A stretch of DNA of 64,000 bases from Symbiodinium natans. Taxonomy: Eukaryota; Sar; Dinophyceae; Suessiales; Symbiodiniaceae. Under the pieces are notes generated by a model. It was not told the origin of the DNA, made no database searches, and saw nothing but the letters and a program-made list of their open reading frames with translations. Position 1 is the first letter of the stretch. Each line of letters begins with the position of its first letter. The stretch spans positions 62,001 to 126,000 of the forward strand of contig CAJNDS010002164.1 in NCBI GenBank assembly GCA_905221605.1, given 5' to 3'. Positions 1 through 14,511 of this stretch are shown here, piece after piece. The position numbers were made by a program, and so were the translations under genes.

Positions 1-465
1 AAGACCTGGACTGGTACATGCTAAAGCCGTTCTGGGGAAGCCAAGCAGCTTGAGCTAATTCAGTGGCACGCCCTGCAAAACAAAGCACAGCGAGCTCCAT
101 GCGGATAGGTAGTGGAGGGTGTGGAGATCCACCGCGGCGGGCACGCCGAGGCAGCGGGCACATGCGGGCACCTGCAGAATTGTTTGGTCTACCGCGAGCC
201 AAAGTGGCCCAGCAGCTGGGTTAGCAGATGCGCAAGGTTTCCCCACTAGAAGAGCAGCAGCTGGGAGCTTGCACGTTAATGCTACCCGCAGTATCGCACT
301 TAGTTAGGAAGCCTTGGTTGGAGCTGTGCGCATTTGCCAGGTTGTCTTCGCCACAGCACCGAGCGCGTCGATCGCCACGTTGCTCAATGGCATCCAGTTC
401 CAGACCCTCGGCTCAGAGTCAACAAAACCGGCACCTAACCCTTCGATGGAGAGCAGGTCTGAACC

Positions 466-735
466 CTAAACCCTAAATGCCCAGAGAGCCATCCCGAGCG
501 ATCCGAGGAACAAAGGCCTTTCCATTCGGCGACCACCGGGCTTCTCTGCACCTCCGGTGAACCGGTCCAAGCTTCTAGCCTCGACATTGGAGGCGCCCTG
601 TGAATGGGCTGTGGCTCTGCGGGCTGTGGGGGCATCAGCTTTGAACAAGTAAACGGCTTGATTGTGAAAAGCCATCGTCGAGTGGGGGAAGTCCTTCGCA
701 AGCCCGTAGGTCAGGGGACCACATGACTCAGCCAT
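466..735 (-). CDS. Possible minus-strand coding exon, unknown product
   Basis: An open frame of 89 codons runs from an ATG at 735 down to a stop at 466. Its composition is coding-like, without low-complexity tracts. The last three codons and the stop come from a telomere-type TTTAGGG pair at 463-476, so the true 3' end is probably a splice site upstream of it. No family was recognised. An overlapping minus frame (435-701) is also open, so frame choice is uncertain. Nearest neighbour is the plus-strand terminal exon at 1054-1140. It could be chance. Confidence 0.2.
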   Translation of the reverse strand: MAESCGPLTYGLAKDFPHSTMAFHNQAVYLFKADAPTARRATAHSQGASNVEARSLDRFTGGAEKPGGRRMERPLFLGSLGMALWAFRV

Positions 736-1053
736 GAATCCTCCCTCACATGTCCATATAATCCGAAACTCAAAGCGACGGCCTTCGAAGCAGCGACATT
801 GAGACCTCCACGGCTGCAGGCTCACTCTCCCTAAGCCCTTGGCCCTGGCCGCTGTTCCTGTACCCCACCTTAGGAACCCGGAAAGCAAACACCCCATAAG
901 GTTTCTTAGCAAATGCAATAAGGCCTGGGTGTCTTAACTGTGTAAGCCCTTGTTTTTCACAGGTGCTTTTTTTTGGGTTTCAGAGGATCACATCCTGAAG
1001 ATTCCCGGAGGGTTTTGAGGGCCCTAGTTAAAGAGGTCTCCCCTAAATTGCAG

Positions 1054-1140
1054 GACCTTGTCTCCGGCGAGCTGCCGAAGGAACTCCTTGAGCCGGATCC
1101 ACCAGCGCGGCCCCCGGCCGCTGCGGCCCCGAAGGCCTGA
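1054..1140 (+). CDS. Terminal exon of an unidentified gene (Pro/Ala-rich tail)
   Basis: An acceptor-like sequence (taaattgcag) ends at 1053 and is followed by 28 codons and a TGA at 1138-1140. The peptide begins DLVSGELPKELLEP and ends in a Pro/Ala-rich tail (PARPPAAAAPKA). Third codon positions are mostly G or C, as in the convincing genes of this window. Upstream exons were not located. The acidic-then-Pro/Ala tail is typical of a disordered C terminus and gives no functional hint. Confidence 0.4.
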   Translation, partial: DLVSGELPKELLEPDPPARPPAAAAPKA

Positions 1141-1385
1141 CCGATTTTCAAGAAAGGGGTTCGGGCTTTAGGTGTAAATAGGGATGAGGGCCAAAAAAAG
1201 AGATTTCCCTTCTTTGGTTTCTCCAGGTACTTGTGTTAGGGCATGGGAGTGCGTTTGAGGTTTGGCGGACGGGATGTTGCGGTGTCTGGTGGGCGTCGGG
1301 GTGTGGTGGCTTGGTGGTTTTGGGGCTGAGGCCGGCTTGAGTTTCGTGATTCCGGCTGCGAGGTTGGGACTTGAAGTGTTTCAAG

Positions 1386-1454
1386 ATGTATGTATGTAAC
1401 AATGTATGTATGTATGTATGTATGTATGTATGTATGTATGTATGTATGTATGTG
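1386..1454 (+). repeat. Tetranucleotide microsatellite (ATGT)n
   Basis: About 65 bases of near-perfect ATGT units with one interruption (aac) near 1398. The open frame through it codes only Met-Tyr-Val-Cys repeats and is not a gene. Confidence 0.9.
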
Positions 1455-1555
1455 CGTGTATTCGTGTGTGCGTGTGACTAGTGAGGAATGTGCCCATCAT
1501 TTGCCCAGCATTCCAGCCTTAAGACTTTTTGCTTGTCGCGGTAGCTTTTGGCGAG

Positions 1556-2543
1556 GCCCGGCCAGCCACTGTCCAACTGTCGGGCATCCCGCCCTCGATG
1601 AACGGCACGACGCTCACTACACAACTTGGACCCCTTCTGCCCCCTCGGAACATTCGTGTTCAGTCATGGCCTGGCAGTTGTGAACCAAGCCTAGTTAATA
1701 GGAACCAGAGGATGAAGCCGTACTGTTCTAACTTCTAGCACTGTTCCCCTCATTAGCGATGCAAGGGCCAACTTGAGCAAGTCTCGTTTTGCATGCCACA
1801 TCATGTCACCGAACCCGCGAACTCCGAGGAGCGTCTTTGACCTGCTGACGCAGTCCCTTGTCTGTGCAGCACGTTGAGGGTCCAGGGTTTGCACGTCGGG
1901 TTCCGGGGAGAATCCATCAAAGCTTGGTCCCAGCGCTAGGAGATGGAGTCTGCACTCTGTATCTATGTTTCGCGTTTTAAAGTTCAATACATAAGGTTGT
2001 TACTTATCGCCTATGACTATGACAATTTGAGCCTATCTCCTCTGCGCCTGTGTGTCATGGAAGTTTCATGTTGAGGTTTGGCGGCCCGGTGAAGAGCTTA
2101 CATCTGAGCCATGACAGGTCGCAACCAGGCTGATGTCGACTTTGTGGTGCTTTTGGCGTTCAGGGGAAGTTTTGGGGAGCTGAGGAGCCTTTGACCTGTG
2201 AGACTTCTAGCGCGGTGCATTGCGATCACACATTCTAGGGAGGAAAGGATGCAGCTTCGCACTTGGCACCCCTCTCTTCCTTCGGAACCTTTAGAACAAA
2301 CTCCCGAACTTAAGGCACCTGAGCCGCAAAACAGTCGCAAAACCAACGGATCCCGGAACTCGCAGCACGGTTCAAGCGGTTCAAGGCATTCGAACTAAGC
2401 GCCAAGCCTTATGAAACTCGAACCCCTCCCAGCCAAGGCCCGGGGAGGTCCTTGTGTTGAGACATTAAGACAGCTGAGGACAGGTGAGCACTCAGGAGCT
2501 GGCACGGCTGAGTTTGTGGACTACGACTCCGCGGTTGAGGCGG
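1556..2543 (+). CDS. Split RRM-type RNA-binding domain (two exons)
   Basis: Exon 1 (1556-1676) follows an AG acceptor. It reads like the start of an RNA recognition motif: beta-1 VQLSGIP, a helix, then a beta-2-like IRVQSW. It ends in phase 1 at a GT donor. Exon 2 (2496-2543) resumes in the matching phase after an AG and encodes AGTAEFVDYDSAVEA, which fits RNP1/beta-3 and helix 2 of an RRM (Gly, Phe-Val, then Ser-Ala-x-x-Ala). It ends at a GA donor. RRM proteins bind RNA in splicing, transport or translation. Beta-4 and the flanking exons were not found, so the gene is incomplete. A coincidental join is possible, but motif order and phase both fit. Confidence 0.45.
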
Positions 2544-3271
2544 GATGCTGGGGGGGTTCCTGTATGGGGAAGCCCAGAACAAGTTCAGAAGGTCTTAGCC
2601 CCTCCGGGGCTGGCTAAATGGATTCCTACAGTACAAGGTGTGTATAGGGGGGCAGCGCCTACAAGGTTCTGGCTTGACTGGGCCCCCAGTTGCCTAGGTG
2701 CGAAGGGGTTTTGGAGCTGGCGGCCAGAACCGAAGGTAAACAGGCCTCAAGGCGTTGTCAGCACTTTCTTTGCTCAGGCTACCGTTCCTGGCCCCTTTGC
2801 TGGCTGTTTCGTCAATCCTCCTCTCGTGCTCGGGCACACATCTGTATGAAATGGTGCGTGGGCCGCGTTTGCATTTTAGAATTCCCTCTTATCGTACGCA
2901 GATTGTTGTTTTCTTGTCATGAGACGAGCACCTCCGTTATCTCGCCCGAAGTCTTGCTTGCGCGCATATGATGGCATGTGCGGTCAGTTTCCTCAACCAT
3001 TGTCTCTTTTGGGTACCCATGTGCTTTTACGTGAAAGGGGGTGGCGCCAAATGGGGCCACAGTTGGCAACTGACTCGCCCGAAGCCAGCACCTCGAAATT
3101 CTGTGCCCTGACGTCTAACTTCTGCAGCACAGGAAGCTCTACACCCCATATCGTACACGCCCGGAACCTTGCAAGCCCAATCATGCTCTTCTTCGCACGC
3201 AGGCGTGTCGCTTCTCCCCGCTTCTGGGCTTCATTGAGCTGACCCTCGAGGTCGGCCCAAGTTTGCTTCAG
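2544..3271. other. No gene supported
   Basis: Contains only short open frames. A possible minus-strand exon at 3071-3121 is discussed under rejected items. Probably intron or intergenic DNA between the RRM exons and the acidic repeat gene. Confidence 0.4.
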
Positions 3272-6860
<3,589 letters not shown>

Positions 6861-7439
6861 GCGTGCTGAGTGAGGCTTCCGGCTGTCAGCTCGAGAGCCG
6901 GCGTCGAAGGCCGTCAAAAGCGTAGCTACCCAGGTTTACTGGCATGCCGCCGCTGTTGAGATGAGCCCATGTGAGCCCATGTCTACGAACACTGCAACGT
7001 GTCAGAGCGATTCATACCAGATGTGCATGTGAAGGTCTCTTGCATGGATGCTTAAAGCAAGCGCAAAACACCCGGGCAAGGATTGCAGTGTTCAGGATGT
7101 TGTTAGGGGCTGCAGGGGTTGGTGGCGCCTTGCTGCGGTCGCGAGACGAGAGCGCATGCTATGAGAAAAGCGCGGCACTTCGGAGTTGTGTCAGGAAGAG
7201 TGGATGTCATACGGGCTAAGATAGCTTGATCAGCACGATGTGCTCGATGGGCCGTTCGAGGCATCGGATACCCTACACTACCTTCGAGTCCTTAACAAGG
7301 CAAAACAAATCAATAGCATGTCTAACGTTTCTGCTGCGGAGCAGCCCTTGCACTGCCCCCTTCAGAAGGCCTCATCCAAAAAAGCATGGAGAACAAGTGC
7401 TTAAGGAAGCAACGCTGTCTTTCGAAAGTCAGTTGGCAG

Positions 7440-7758
7440 GCCACAGAAGTTTGATCAGCCTGATCCGACTCCTGCTCAACGCAAACGCGGACCGCATTGA
7501 GGGCGGGGGACGGCTGCGCGGGCATGCCCCTCTACATAGGCTGAGATGCAGAAGCCCTCAACGACTCCTTTTTAACACATGCAAAGAAGTTGAAAAGACC
7601 AAGGATCCCGTGCATACCCTGAAGGCCCTAGAGCCCCTATAAACCCTTAAGCTTCTCCAGACTCCCCAGACGGACCCCGACACTCCCAAGACGAAGAGAG
7701 CATCGCTCAGGACGTCAAAGCGCCGAACGTCCTCGGCGAGACGCCGCTGCTTGCCGCT
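7440..7758 (+). CDS. Ankyrin-repeat fragment (two exons)
   Basis: Exon 7440-7489 encodes a helix pair ending LIRLLLNANA. A GA-AG intron (7490-7710) with GAC at both edges follows. Exon 7711-7758 encodes DVKAPNVLGETPLLAA. Joined, LLLNANADVKAPNVLGETPLLAA is the end of one ankyrin repeat and the start of the next, including the hallmark G-x-T-P-L. Ankyrin repeats are protein-binding scaffolds. The intron start uses GA and the second exon probably ends at a GC donor near 7759. Further repeats were not located, so the partner domains and length are unknown. Confidence 0.6.
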
Positions 7759-7869
7759 GCAGGGGCCACAGGAGATGGAGCTTGGGGTTCTGGACTGGGG
7801 TCCCTATTGGGCCCCTTGCTTCAGGAGGCGTGTTGATATCAAACCTGGTGGTTTCATGTATATACGTAT

Positions 7870-8070
7870 ATACATATATTCATATAGGGTTTGGCGCTTA
7901 GGGTTTTGAGATTTAGGGGTTTAGGGTTCATTTGGGCATCAGGGTTTAGGGCTTTGGGCTTAGGGTTTAGGGTTATGTAGGGTTTAGGGTTTAGGGGTTT
8001 GGGGGCTTCGGGGTTTAGGGTTTTGGGTTTCGGGTTTAGGGTTTAGGGGTTTGGGGTTTAGGGTTTAAAG
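7870..8070 (+). repeat. Degenerate interstitial telomere-type repeats (TTTAGGG)
   Basis: About 200 bases of TTTAGGG and variants (TTTGGGG, TTCGGGG, TTAGGG). TTTAGGG is the plant-type telomere unit also reported from dinoflagellates. Here it is degenerate and internal, between the ankyrin exons and the exon at 8399. Confidence 0.85.
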
Positions 8071-8398
8071 ATATCAAATTAGATCTGACGCGTCCTGCTG
8101 TTCAACACATGACAACCACGGCATGCCCAAATCGCTGCACATGACAGTAGATGGGCCTCTTGCACGTCCCAGAAAGAGTGCTCGACACCAGGTTTTTATC
8201 AACACGTGACCTTGTTTCAGAGGGTTGGCCCTGAATCAACAGGGGATCAGTTGGAGCCAGGCCCCAGTATTCAGTTTCAGGTGCAGCTTTCAAGCCGCGC
8301 GTGCAACATCATCATCTAAGGTCGTCTAAGCAGGCGCGGCACCAAATGAAGACTAAGCCAACTACTGTAAGCAGCCCCGGGAACAGCCCAACGAGGGA

Positions 8399-8481
8399 AT
8401 GAAGAGCGTGAACGAGCTTACCCGCACCCTATCTCCGATCCAATTCCAGAGTGTAGTCTCCACCATCCTTGGCATGTTGAG
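8399..8481 (+). CDS. Orphan exon, possibly a start exon
   Basis: ATG at 8399, followed by a coding-like peptide (KSVNELTRTLSPIQ, then FQSVVSTILGMLR) that ends at a strong AG-GTGAGG donor at 8482. It may instead start after the AG at 8403-8404. It may belong to the ankyrin gene upstream or begin a new gene. No family was recognised. Confidence 0.4.
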
Positions 8482-9491
8482 GTGAGGGCTCAATCCCGTC
8501 CGGAGGTCATTCGGTTGCTTCTTGAGGTGCGAAGACTCTTGGGGCCGGGGGGGGGGGGGGGGTTGTTAGTATTCTTTGCTGCCTACAGCAGGGATTGAAA
8601 GTTTGTTCCAGGGAAGACGGAGCCTGAAAACAACAGTTTGGGGCCTTGAGGGCTTCAAGGCTCGGTGGACTTGGGCTTCGGGCCTCTTTGGGGAGATCAA
8701 CGGAGCAAGCATGAGTCGCCGGCTTTGCCGATTGTCTTACCATCTTGCTACATTATGACTATTTATCTAAATGGCTGTATGTGTAGACATACTGTATATA
8801 TATATATACATACACAAAACATATATTCATATATATATATAGAGAGAGAGAGTATCACGGAATAGAGTTATATATGTCGAACGATATGAAGCACTAGAGT
8901 GTCCCGATCTTTCCCAGCTTGTTGGCCCTGCCAGGCGCGCGCAGACCCGAACCACCAGGATGTCTTTGGATTCACTGGAAGGTTCTTTGGGAGTTGGACC
9001 GCAAGATTAGTCATACAAATTCGATCAAGAACACAAGCCCGATTCGAAACCAATGAATGGTACCCAAACCGAAAAAAGCATCCAAAAACCGATGACCTAA
9101 ACCCAAAATCTGAAGCCCCCCGAAGCTGGAAGCCCGAAGAAAGCAGGACGACTTTGCAGGAGAGACAGCTTTGATGGAAGCCGCCGTGGGCCCACAATTT
9201 CGGCCCTCCTTTTGTGGTCACTTCTGGGCATGAGGGGCAGGTCTAGGAGTCCAGGGTTTAGGGTTGAGGGCATTACCAGTCACCGAGGCTCGACGCCTCC
9301 CTTTTGTAGGCATCTGTCGATGGTGTTCTCTAAGAGGTGCGGTTCTGAATGTTAGGTACTTGTGGAATCTTACTTCCCAACACACTGCACAGACAGGTCC
9401 TTGGATCAGGAATCAAGCCCTTGAGTAAGCTTGCGATGTTTGAGCTCTCCGCAGCTGGGACTTCACCTTGCAGCTCCCGACAAGCGTATGA

Positions 9492-9493
<2 letters not shown>
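8482..9493. other. No gene supported; poly-G and TA repeats
   Basis: Holds a G run (8547-8562), a TA-rich microsatellite (about 8796-8850) and a short telomere-like remnant (GGGTTTAGGG near 9254). The sequence at 9611-9628 resembles the dinoflagellate spliced leader (CATTTTG then GCTCAA), but no gene start follows closely. Confidence 0.5.
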
Positions 9494-9537
<44 letters not shown>

Positions 9538-9592
9538 TGTGAGTGTGAGTGTGAGTGGGAGTGTGAGTGTGAGTGTGAGTGTGTGTGTAGGT
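9494..9592 (+). repeat. Compound (GT)n / (GTGAGT)n microsatellite
   Basis: About 40 bases of GT repeats pass into GAGTGT-type hexamers. All open frames here (Cys-Val, Ser-Val, His-Thr repeats) are artefacts of the repeat. Confidence 0.9.
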
Positions 9593-9924
9593 GTCCACGT
9601 GCCCTGTGTGGCATTTTGAGCTCAAAGTGCTTTTTGCTTTGGAGCACACGGCAGGACTTATAAGTTTGTCTTCGGCATCAACTTAGATATTGTCATCTCC
9701 TGGCACTTCTCGTAGCACTTAATTTGCCGTGGGGTGGCTGTCGAATCCAAATCTTATGTTCAAGGCGCAAAGGCTCGAGGCTTTCCCACAAAGCAACCAT
9801 GCTTAAAGATCACAGCACTCGACGATTTCCACCCCCAGCCACCAGCATTCACCCACTCAGAAACGAGCCTGAAGAAGCAGACGGGGGTATTTAATGCAAG
9901 CATCCGCGAGATTGAAAGAATCAG

Positions 9925-10543
9925 ATGTCCTGGGATGGCGGCTGGGGCAGCGGCTATGGTGGCGACTGGAAGCGGAAGCGGGAGAGCCAGGCCAAGTACA
10001 GAAGCCCAGCATTCTGGATGTCGAGGTTCAGAGGTGGCATGGTTGTTGGCCTTGACCGCGAAGTCCGACTAAGAAGCAGGCGGACAGGTGCAGAGCTTCA
10101 GGGGAAGTGCAGAAGGTTCATGAAGCTGCAAAAGTGCACAGTGGATTTGTGGCAGGACTCCAAGTGGAAGAGCAACGAGCACAAATGTAAGCAATGTCGT
10201 CAATGGGCTCCTTGGCATGTCACCGTTAGTGCTTGGGTGGTTTCAGGCCTCATGTCGTGAGTACTGCGCGACAAGGGGGTGGCACTTCTCTGCGAGGATC
10301 TTCTGCCTTGCTGCTGTGCAGGCTTCTCAGGGTTCTCTTGCCTGAGCCGACCCATATACCACGCCACTGGCCGCATGACATCCAGACTGGGCTCCAAAGC
10401 CCCAAATCCTTTGCAATGAACAAACTCGCACCCGCAACAAGGAGTCCGAGGGAGAATGGTTTGGGCGCGCGTTTTATTGCACTCGCTGCTGCGCAAAAGT
10501 CGCGGAGCAGAGCCACAAGGACAACTACCACGAGGACCCTCAG
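9925..10543 (+). CDS. Gly/Trp-rich start and Cys-rich exons of an unknown protein
   Basis: Exon 1 (9925-9990) starts at an ATG just after an AG that could serve for spliced-leader addition. It encodes MSWDGGWGSGYGGDWKRKRE and ends at a GC donor. A second exon ends at 10186 at a good donor (GTAAGC) and contains KCTVDLWQDSKWKSNEHK. A third exon, 10442-10543, is coding-like: ESEGEWFGRAFYCTRCC, then KVAEQSHKDNYHEDPQ, with a GT donor. The Cys-x-x-Cys-Cys and His residues suggest a metal-binding protein. Gly/Trp-rich starts occur in RNA-binding proteins, but no family was recognised. Exon linkage is inferred from order and strand only; phases between exons 2 and 3 were not resolved. Confidence 0.4.
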
Positions 10544-11421
10544 GTTTTGGGCTCTAAGAACAGTGCCGTGGTTCGGCTGTGCAGCACGGCTTTTCAGCTG
10601 CAATTTTCGAACTTGCCCATTGATGGCCAAGCACGCTAGGCCGCCAAGGGCCCTAAGTTTTACACACTCTAGCACGGAAATTTTCACTGTTACCAGCTGG
10701 AGTTAGGGAATAAACTTAATAAACCATGCAGTGGTCCAGAACAAAGGGAGTCGTTCTGCTGGAAGGATGCCGGCCAGAGCAGCGAGCCCTGGCTTGCGTC
10801 ATACAAGGCCGGCCCTGCCAGGATTTCGAGGCCTCAGAATGTCAAAGTTATGGATTCACAATGCCGGCGTAGACCCCAAACAGTGTAAGATCACCTGAAG
10901 AGACTTTTCAAGAGCACTCCTAGAACCCAAAAGGAGGACAGCTCTGCACTTCACAAAGCGAAGTAAACCCATCCAATGCCAAGCGCCAGAGGAAATACAG
11001 TAGTGAATGTTACAAACTACGAACGCAATTATTGGGCTTGTAAGGACGACGCTAGACACTGAAACTCCAAGTTTGTAAGCCGGAGTCCCCCAAAAGAAAG
11101 GCCGCTTCAAGCTTGGACCAAAAATCTCAATACATATTGTAGATGGTCAGTTCTCAAAATGTTGGGCCCCTTTCGGGTGCCCTTAACTGGCGGGTTGCCT
11201 TATAATCGTGACCCCAAAAGGACCTTAATGTAGAGAAGTGATCCATATATCTCTGTACACGCATACACGTTTCTACCTTGTTGCGACGTGCTTGGCCTAC
11301 TTGCTGTATCGTCTCATGAGACCCGGAAGGAGAAGTGGAAGCACCTTGTGGAGATGGAGTGGCAGGAGGACCATGAGCATGGAACTATCTGGCGGGCAGG
11401 AAACAGCTGACTGACTGGCTC
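10544..11421. other. No gene supported
   Basis: A minus frame of 145 codons overlaps the Cys-rich exon at 10442-10543 and is regarded as its shadow. Nothing else is convincing. Confidence 0.4.
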
Positions 11422-11740
11422 CTGGGCTCCTAGCTGCAAGTCCACATAGGTGGGGAAATCGATGTCGAGACCACTGAACTTGCTTTTTGGGGCCGGCCCC
11501 ACCGACCCACATCCCACGCCGTGCCTACATTTGCCTGCGCTTTTAACATGGAGACATTCCTCTAAATTTATGCTTACCTGGGCAGCCGCCAGGAGATGCG
11601 GGTGGTGGACGACCGGCTCAGAAACTGGTGGCTGGACCGCAAGCCTGTTGAAACCCGAGCCGACACTGAAACGGGTGTCGTTGTAGTCAGACTGCTGCGG
11701 GTCTGCTCCAGGGATTGATTCTCGGAACTGTCGGCTGTAT
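11422..11740 (-). CDS. Two minus-strand exons, unknown protein
   Basis: Reading down the minus strand, an exon from about 11740 to 11578 encodes a coding-like peptide (DPQQSDYNDTRFSVGSGF, later HHPHLLAAAQ) with mostly G/C third positions. It ends in phase 0 at a consensus donor, GTAAGC. The next exon, 11478-11422, starts in phase 0 after an AG, encodes FSGLDIDFPTYVDLQLGAQ and ends at a GA donor. No family was recognised. It is one of very few minus-strand candidates, so it marks a possible strand switch. A plus frame at 11596-11718 overlaps but has poorer codon use. Confidence 0.4.
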
Positions 11741-12419
11741 GCGGCTTTGCCTCGACCACCCAAGTGCACATCGGGAAAAGGCGAGTTAAACACATGCAAA
11801 GTCTGAGATGTGCCCGTGTTATGTTCGCTTCTAGGCCGGTGGCACGGCTGGTGGGCCAAGGCCTTGAGATGCTTCAGGGCTCTTGTGTTGGGTGCAGGGT
11901 TGGGGGCTTGGAGTCCAGTGGCAGAAGCTGCAGTACCGATCGCAAACGGAACTATTCACAACACAAGATGGTCAGGACAGTGCGACGTGGAAGTTGGGTG
12001 CATTCCATTCCGCCTTGCCCTTGGCGAGGCTTCTGTATAACGGACCTAGAGGCTCGAAAGCGAGGCGCGCGGCGGGACACGGAAGTTTCCGATATTGGGG
12101 TTTCCCAAGATGGTGCCCTTGTGGGAGGTTCCCACAAGAAGGATCATGCACGTGATGAGCCTTTGTGGATGCGGGGCGTTGGAACATGGTAGACAGCACT
12201 CACATCATGACACTCTGCATCACCTTCGGGCAGTTGGATCCCTGGGTGCCCGGGGGCTTTTGCATCATGTTGCATCAGGCACCTTCTTCGGGAAGGCGAA
12301 GATCGTCTTCTCCAAGGCGTCCCTGCCGAGGCCTGGACTTCTAGCTGCAACCACGGGCACGGGAAGTTCCAACATCATCATGCTGCGAAGCACCCAGAGA
12401 TCCGATTACCTGTTTCAAG

Positions 12420-12507
12420 GCACCACTTCTCCTCGGGCGACGAGGTCATCGTCTCGCGTGGGAATCCCTTGGACGAGAAGGTGGCATGGAAGGGCGGCGC
12501 GGCCTGA
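12420..12507 (+). CDS. Terminal exon of an unknown gene
   Basis: Starts after an AG at 12418-12419 and encodes HHFSSGDEVIVSRGNPLDEK, then VAWKGGAA and TGA at 12505. Codon use is coding-like. Just upstream, 12313-12333 encodes QGVPAE in a block nearly identical to one at 14043-14061 (KGVPAE), hinting that this gene and the one at 13.2-14.3 kb are related. Confidence 0.4.
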
Positions 12508-13211
12508 CCGTAGAAGGGAGGACCTGTATGAGAGTTTGTAGCTGCAAGCTGCTGTAGCGGATTCAAAAATCGAATTTGAGCGGTAGCCCAGTGCTGCAAT
12601 CCCCGGCAAGCTATGTGGGACAACCATACTCATGCTCACCTCCTTAATTCAGAAGCTAATCCATCCAACAACCATGCTCCCCTGTATGCTTTATGAATGG
12701 CAGGCCTTAAGGTCTTGGAGGGTCTTAAATGGTCACCCCCTAGGTTGTTGGATTCGCCTCTTTCCCACCCCTTCCTTGTAGAACCGGACCCTGACACTGG
12801 AGACTTGAGGTGAGATTCTGGAGCAGCTCGGCTTTTATACGGGCGCCCAGGTACTGTAGGGAGGTGTTCAGTGGACACTTTCCGTTAACAACTTCCCCAA
12901 AACCTCCGAGCCCTGCTTGCTCAGGCTTGGCATGAATCGCCTTGCAATCGTGTCAGCAGCTGGGTGGAGACATGGAGGCTGCACAGCTAGGAGGAGTTCA
13001 GGCTGTCGGACACACCGCATGTTGGGCTGCCAGAATTCAGGGTCGAATTCATGGGCCTGAGACATTCCCGGATTTCTGAGCCATCTTATTCGTGCCAAGT
13101 TGTGCCGACATCTTTCTGAAGCTTGTGCAACATCCATTTTCCCTCCATTAGAGTAAGCCGCCCTCGACTTAGCAAGAAAACGACTTGGCTCAGATTGTGT
13201 GCTCATTTGAG

Positions 13212-14270
13212 GACAAGCCGCCCTGGGAGCTGACGAGCGGCCGCTGGAGATTAGATCGCGGCGCCAACAAGACGGCCTACGAAAGGACGCTTTGTGCCGT
13301 GAGTGTCTTGAACATTCTTGCATGCTCTCGCTCGATATTCAGGAACATGATTGAACCCGGCCGCTTCGTAAAGACCCCAGGACAAAGTCTGCCTTGGGGT
13401 ACGTCACTGGTACAAAGCCTCCAGCTCAGACACATCATGAATCCAGTGCGCTGCGGTTTTCTGCTCATGTTTTCGGAGCATGAAAGCCCGAGACCAGCAT
13501 TAGCATCATTGTACCGTCAGGAGGTCGAGGTGCTGTTGAGAACCTAAACATGACACCGGGGGCAACTCCTAAGTAAGCACCACAGTCAGCTAGGCAGGTG
13601 GCAAAAGCCCACGGACAGCTTAAGTTGAGTCCGGGCGCCGTGGGTCTCCAACCTTCCCGGCACTACTGACCTAAGAGGTGTCACCGAACACAAAATGCAA
13701 TCAAGTTTTTCTGTTGCCCTCGGGTCTCTACAAACGACTCCAGATCCATTGTGTCCTGTTCAGCGGGACATCGGTCGCTGGCATCAGGTTCCGCGCACCT
13801 GCCATGAGAAAGCTGGTCTTGAACGAGGACTCTTCTCCAGGGATGCCGAGGTTGTCCACACGACAGCGGTCAGTTCGACTCTCACTTTGAAAGTTCAGGT
13901 GGGTTCAGGGTAGTGCATAGGGTTGCTGTGTACTCTCCCAGCCGGTGCCCTCTTTTGCCATCGCCTCGAGTAGTCCTCTACGCTTCAAATGTTTGAAATG
14001 TTTCATGAATCAAGAGACTTGCCAGGAAGGCACTGGCCTTCACAAGGGCGTCCCTGCCGAGTCTGACGACGACGAGGTGCAGGGCTCTTCTATGGCTGGT
14101 GTGAGGTTCCAAAACCACCAAACCCTCCCTGGCAATCTGGAAAGCTACACCATGCTACCAACCATGCTACTGTGCTACACCCCCAAATCTTCGGTCCCGA
14201 TCAAGAAGGCGAGGTGCAATGGAGCTCTCGCAAGAGTCCAACAGTTCTGTTCAAAAGAAACGACCCTAAA
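13212..14270 (+). CDS. Four-exon fragment of an unknown protein
   Basis: Exons 13212-13298, 13764-13898, 14026-14076 and 14214-14270 all join in phase 0. The first encodes DKPPWELTSGRWRLDRGANK, then TAYERTLCA, and ends at a textbook GTGAGT donor. The second is a 45-codon exon ending STLTLKVQ before GTGGGT. The third encodes a Gly/Lys stretch and an acidic patch (GVPAESDDDE) and ends at GTGCAG. The fourth encodes VQWSSRKSPTVLFKRNDPK and ends at a GC donor. Codon use and splice phases are consistent, so a real gene is likely. I do not recognise a family. It ends before the BTB gene at 14512 or is missing its last exon. Confidence 0.5.
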
Positions 14271-14511
14271 GCCCGATCAGTCGGGCTTCAGTGCTGTTGC
14301 TTGGTGCCTCACTGTCGTCCCGGGCCCTCTCAAGTACTTAGACACCAGAGTGAAGCGCTTGTTGAACTAAACTGCGCACTCCCATCGTCAAAACCATGAG
14401 AAGCAAAGTACACATTCAGAAGTAGATGTTCAGATGCTCGTCTGCATGAAGTTTCGGCAAGCAAAAAGAACCCTTTTTAGCTCTTCCTCCTGGGTGACTT
14501 CGAGATCTGCA

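Noticed and set aside
11596-11718. Plus-strand 40-codon frame starting MRVVDDRLRNWW
   Set aside because: Third-position composition is poorer than in the overlapping minus exon, which also ends at a strong donor.
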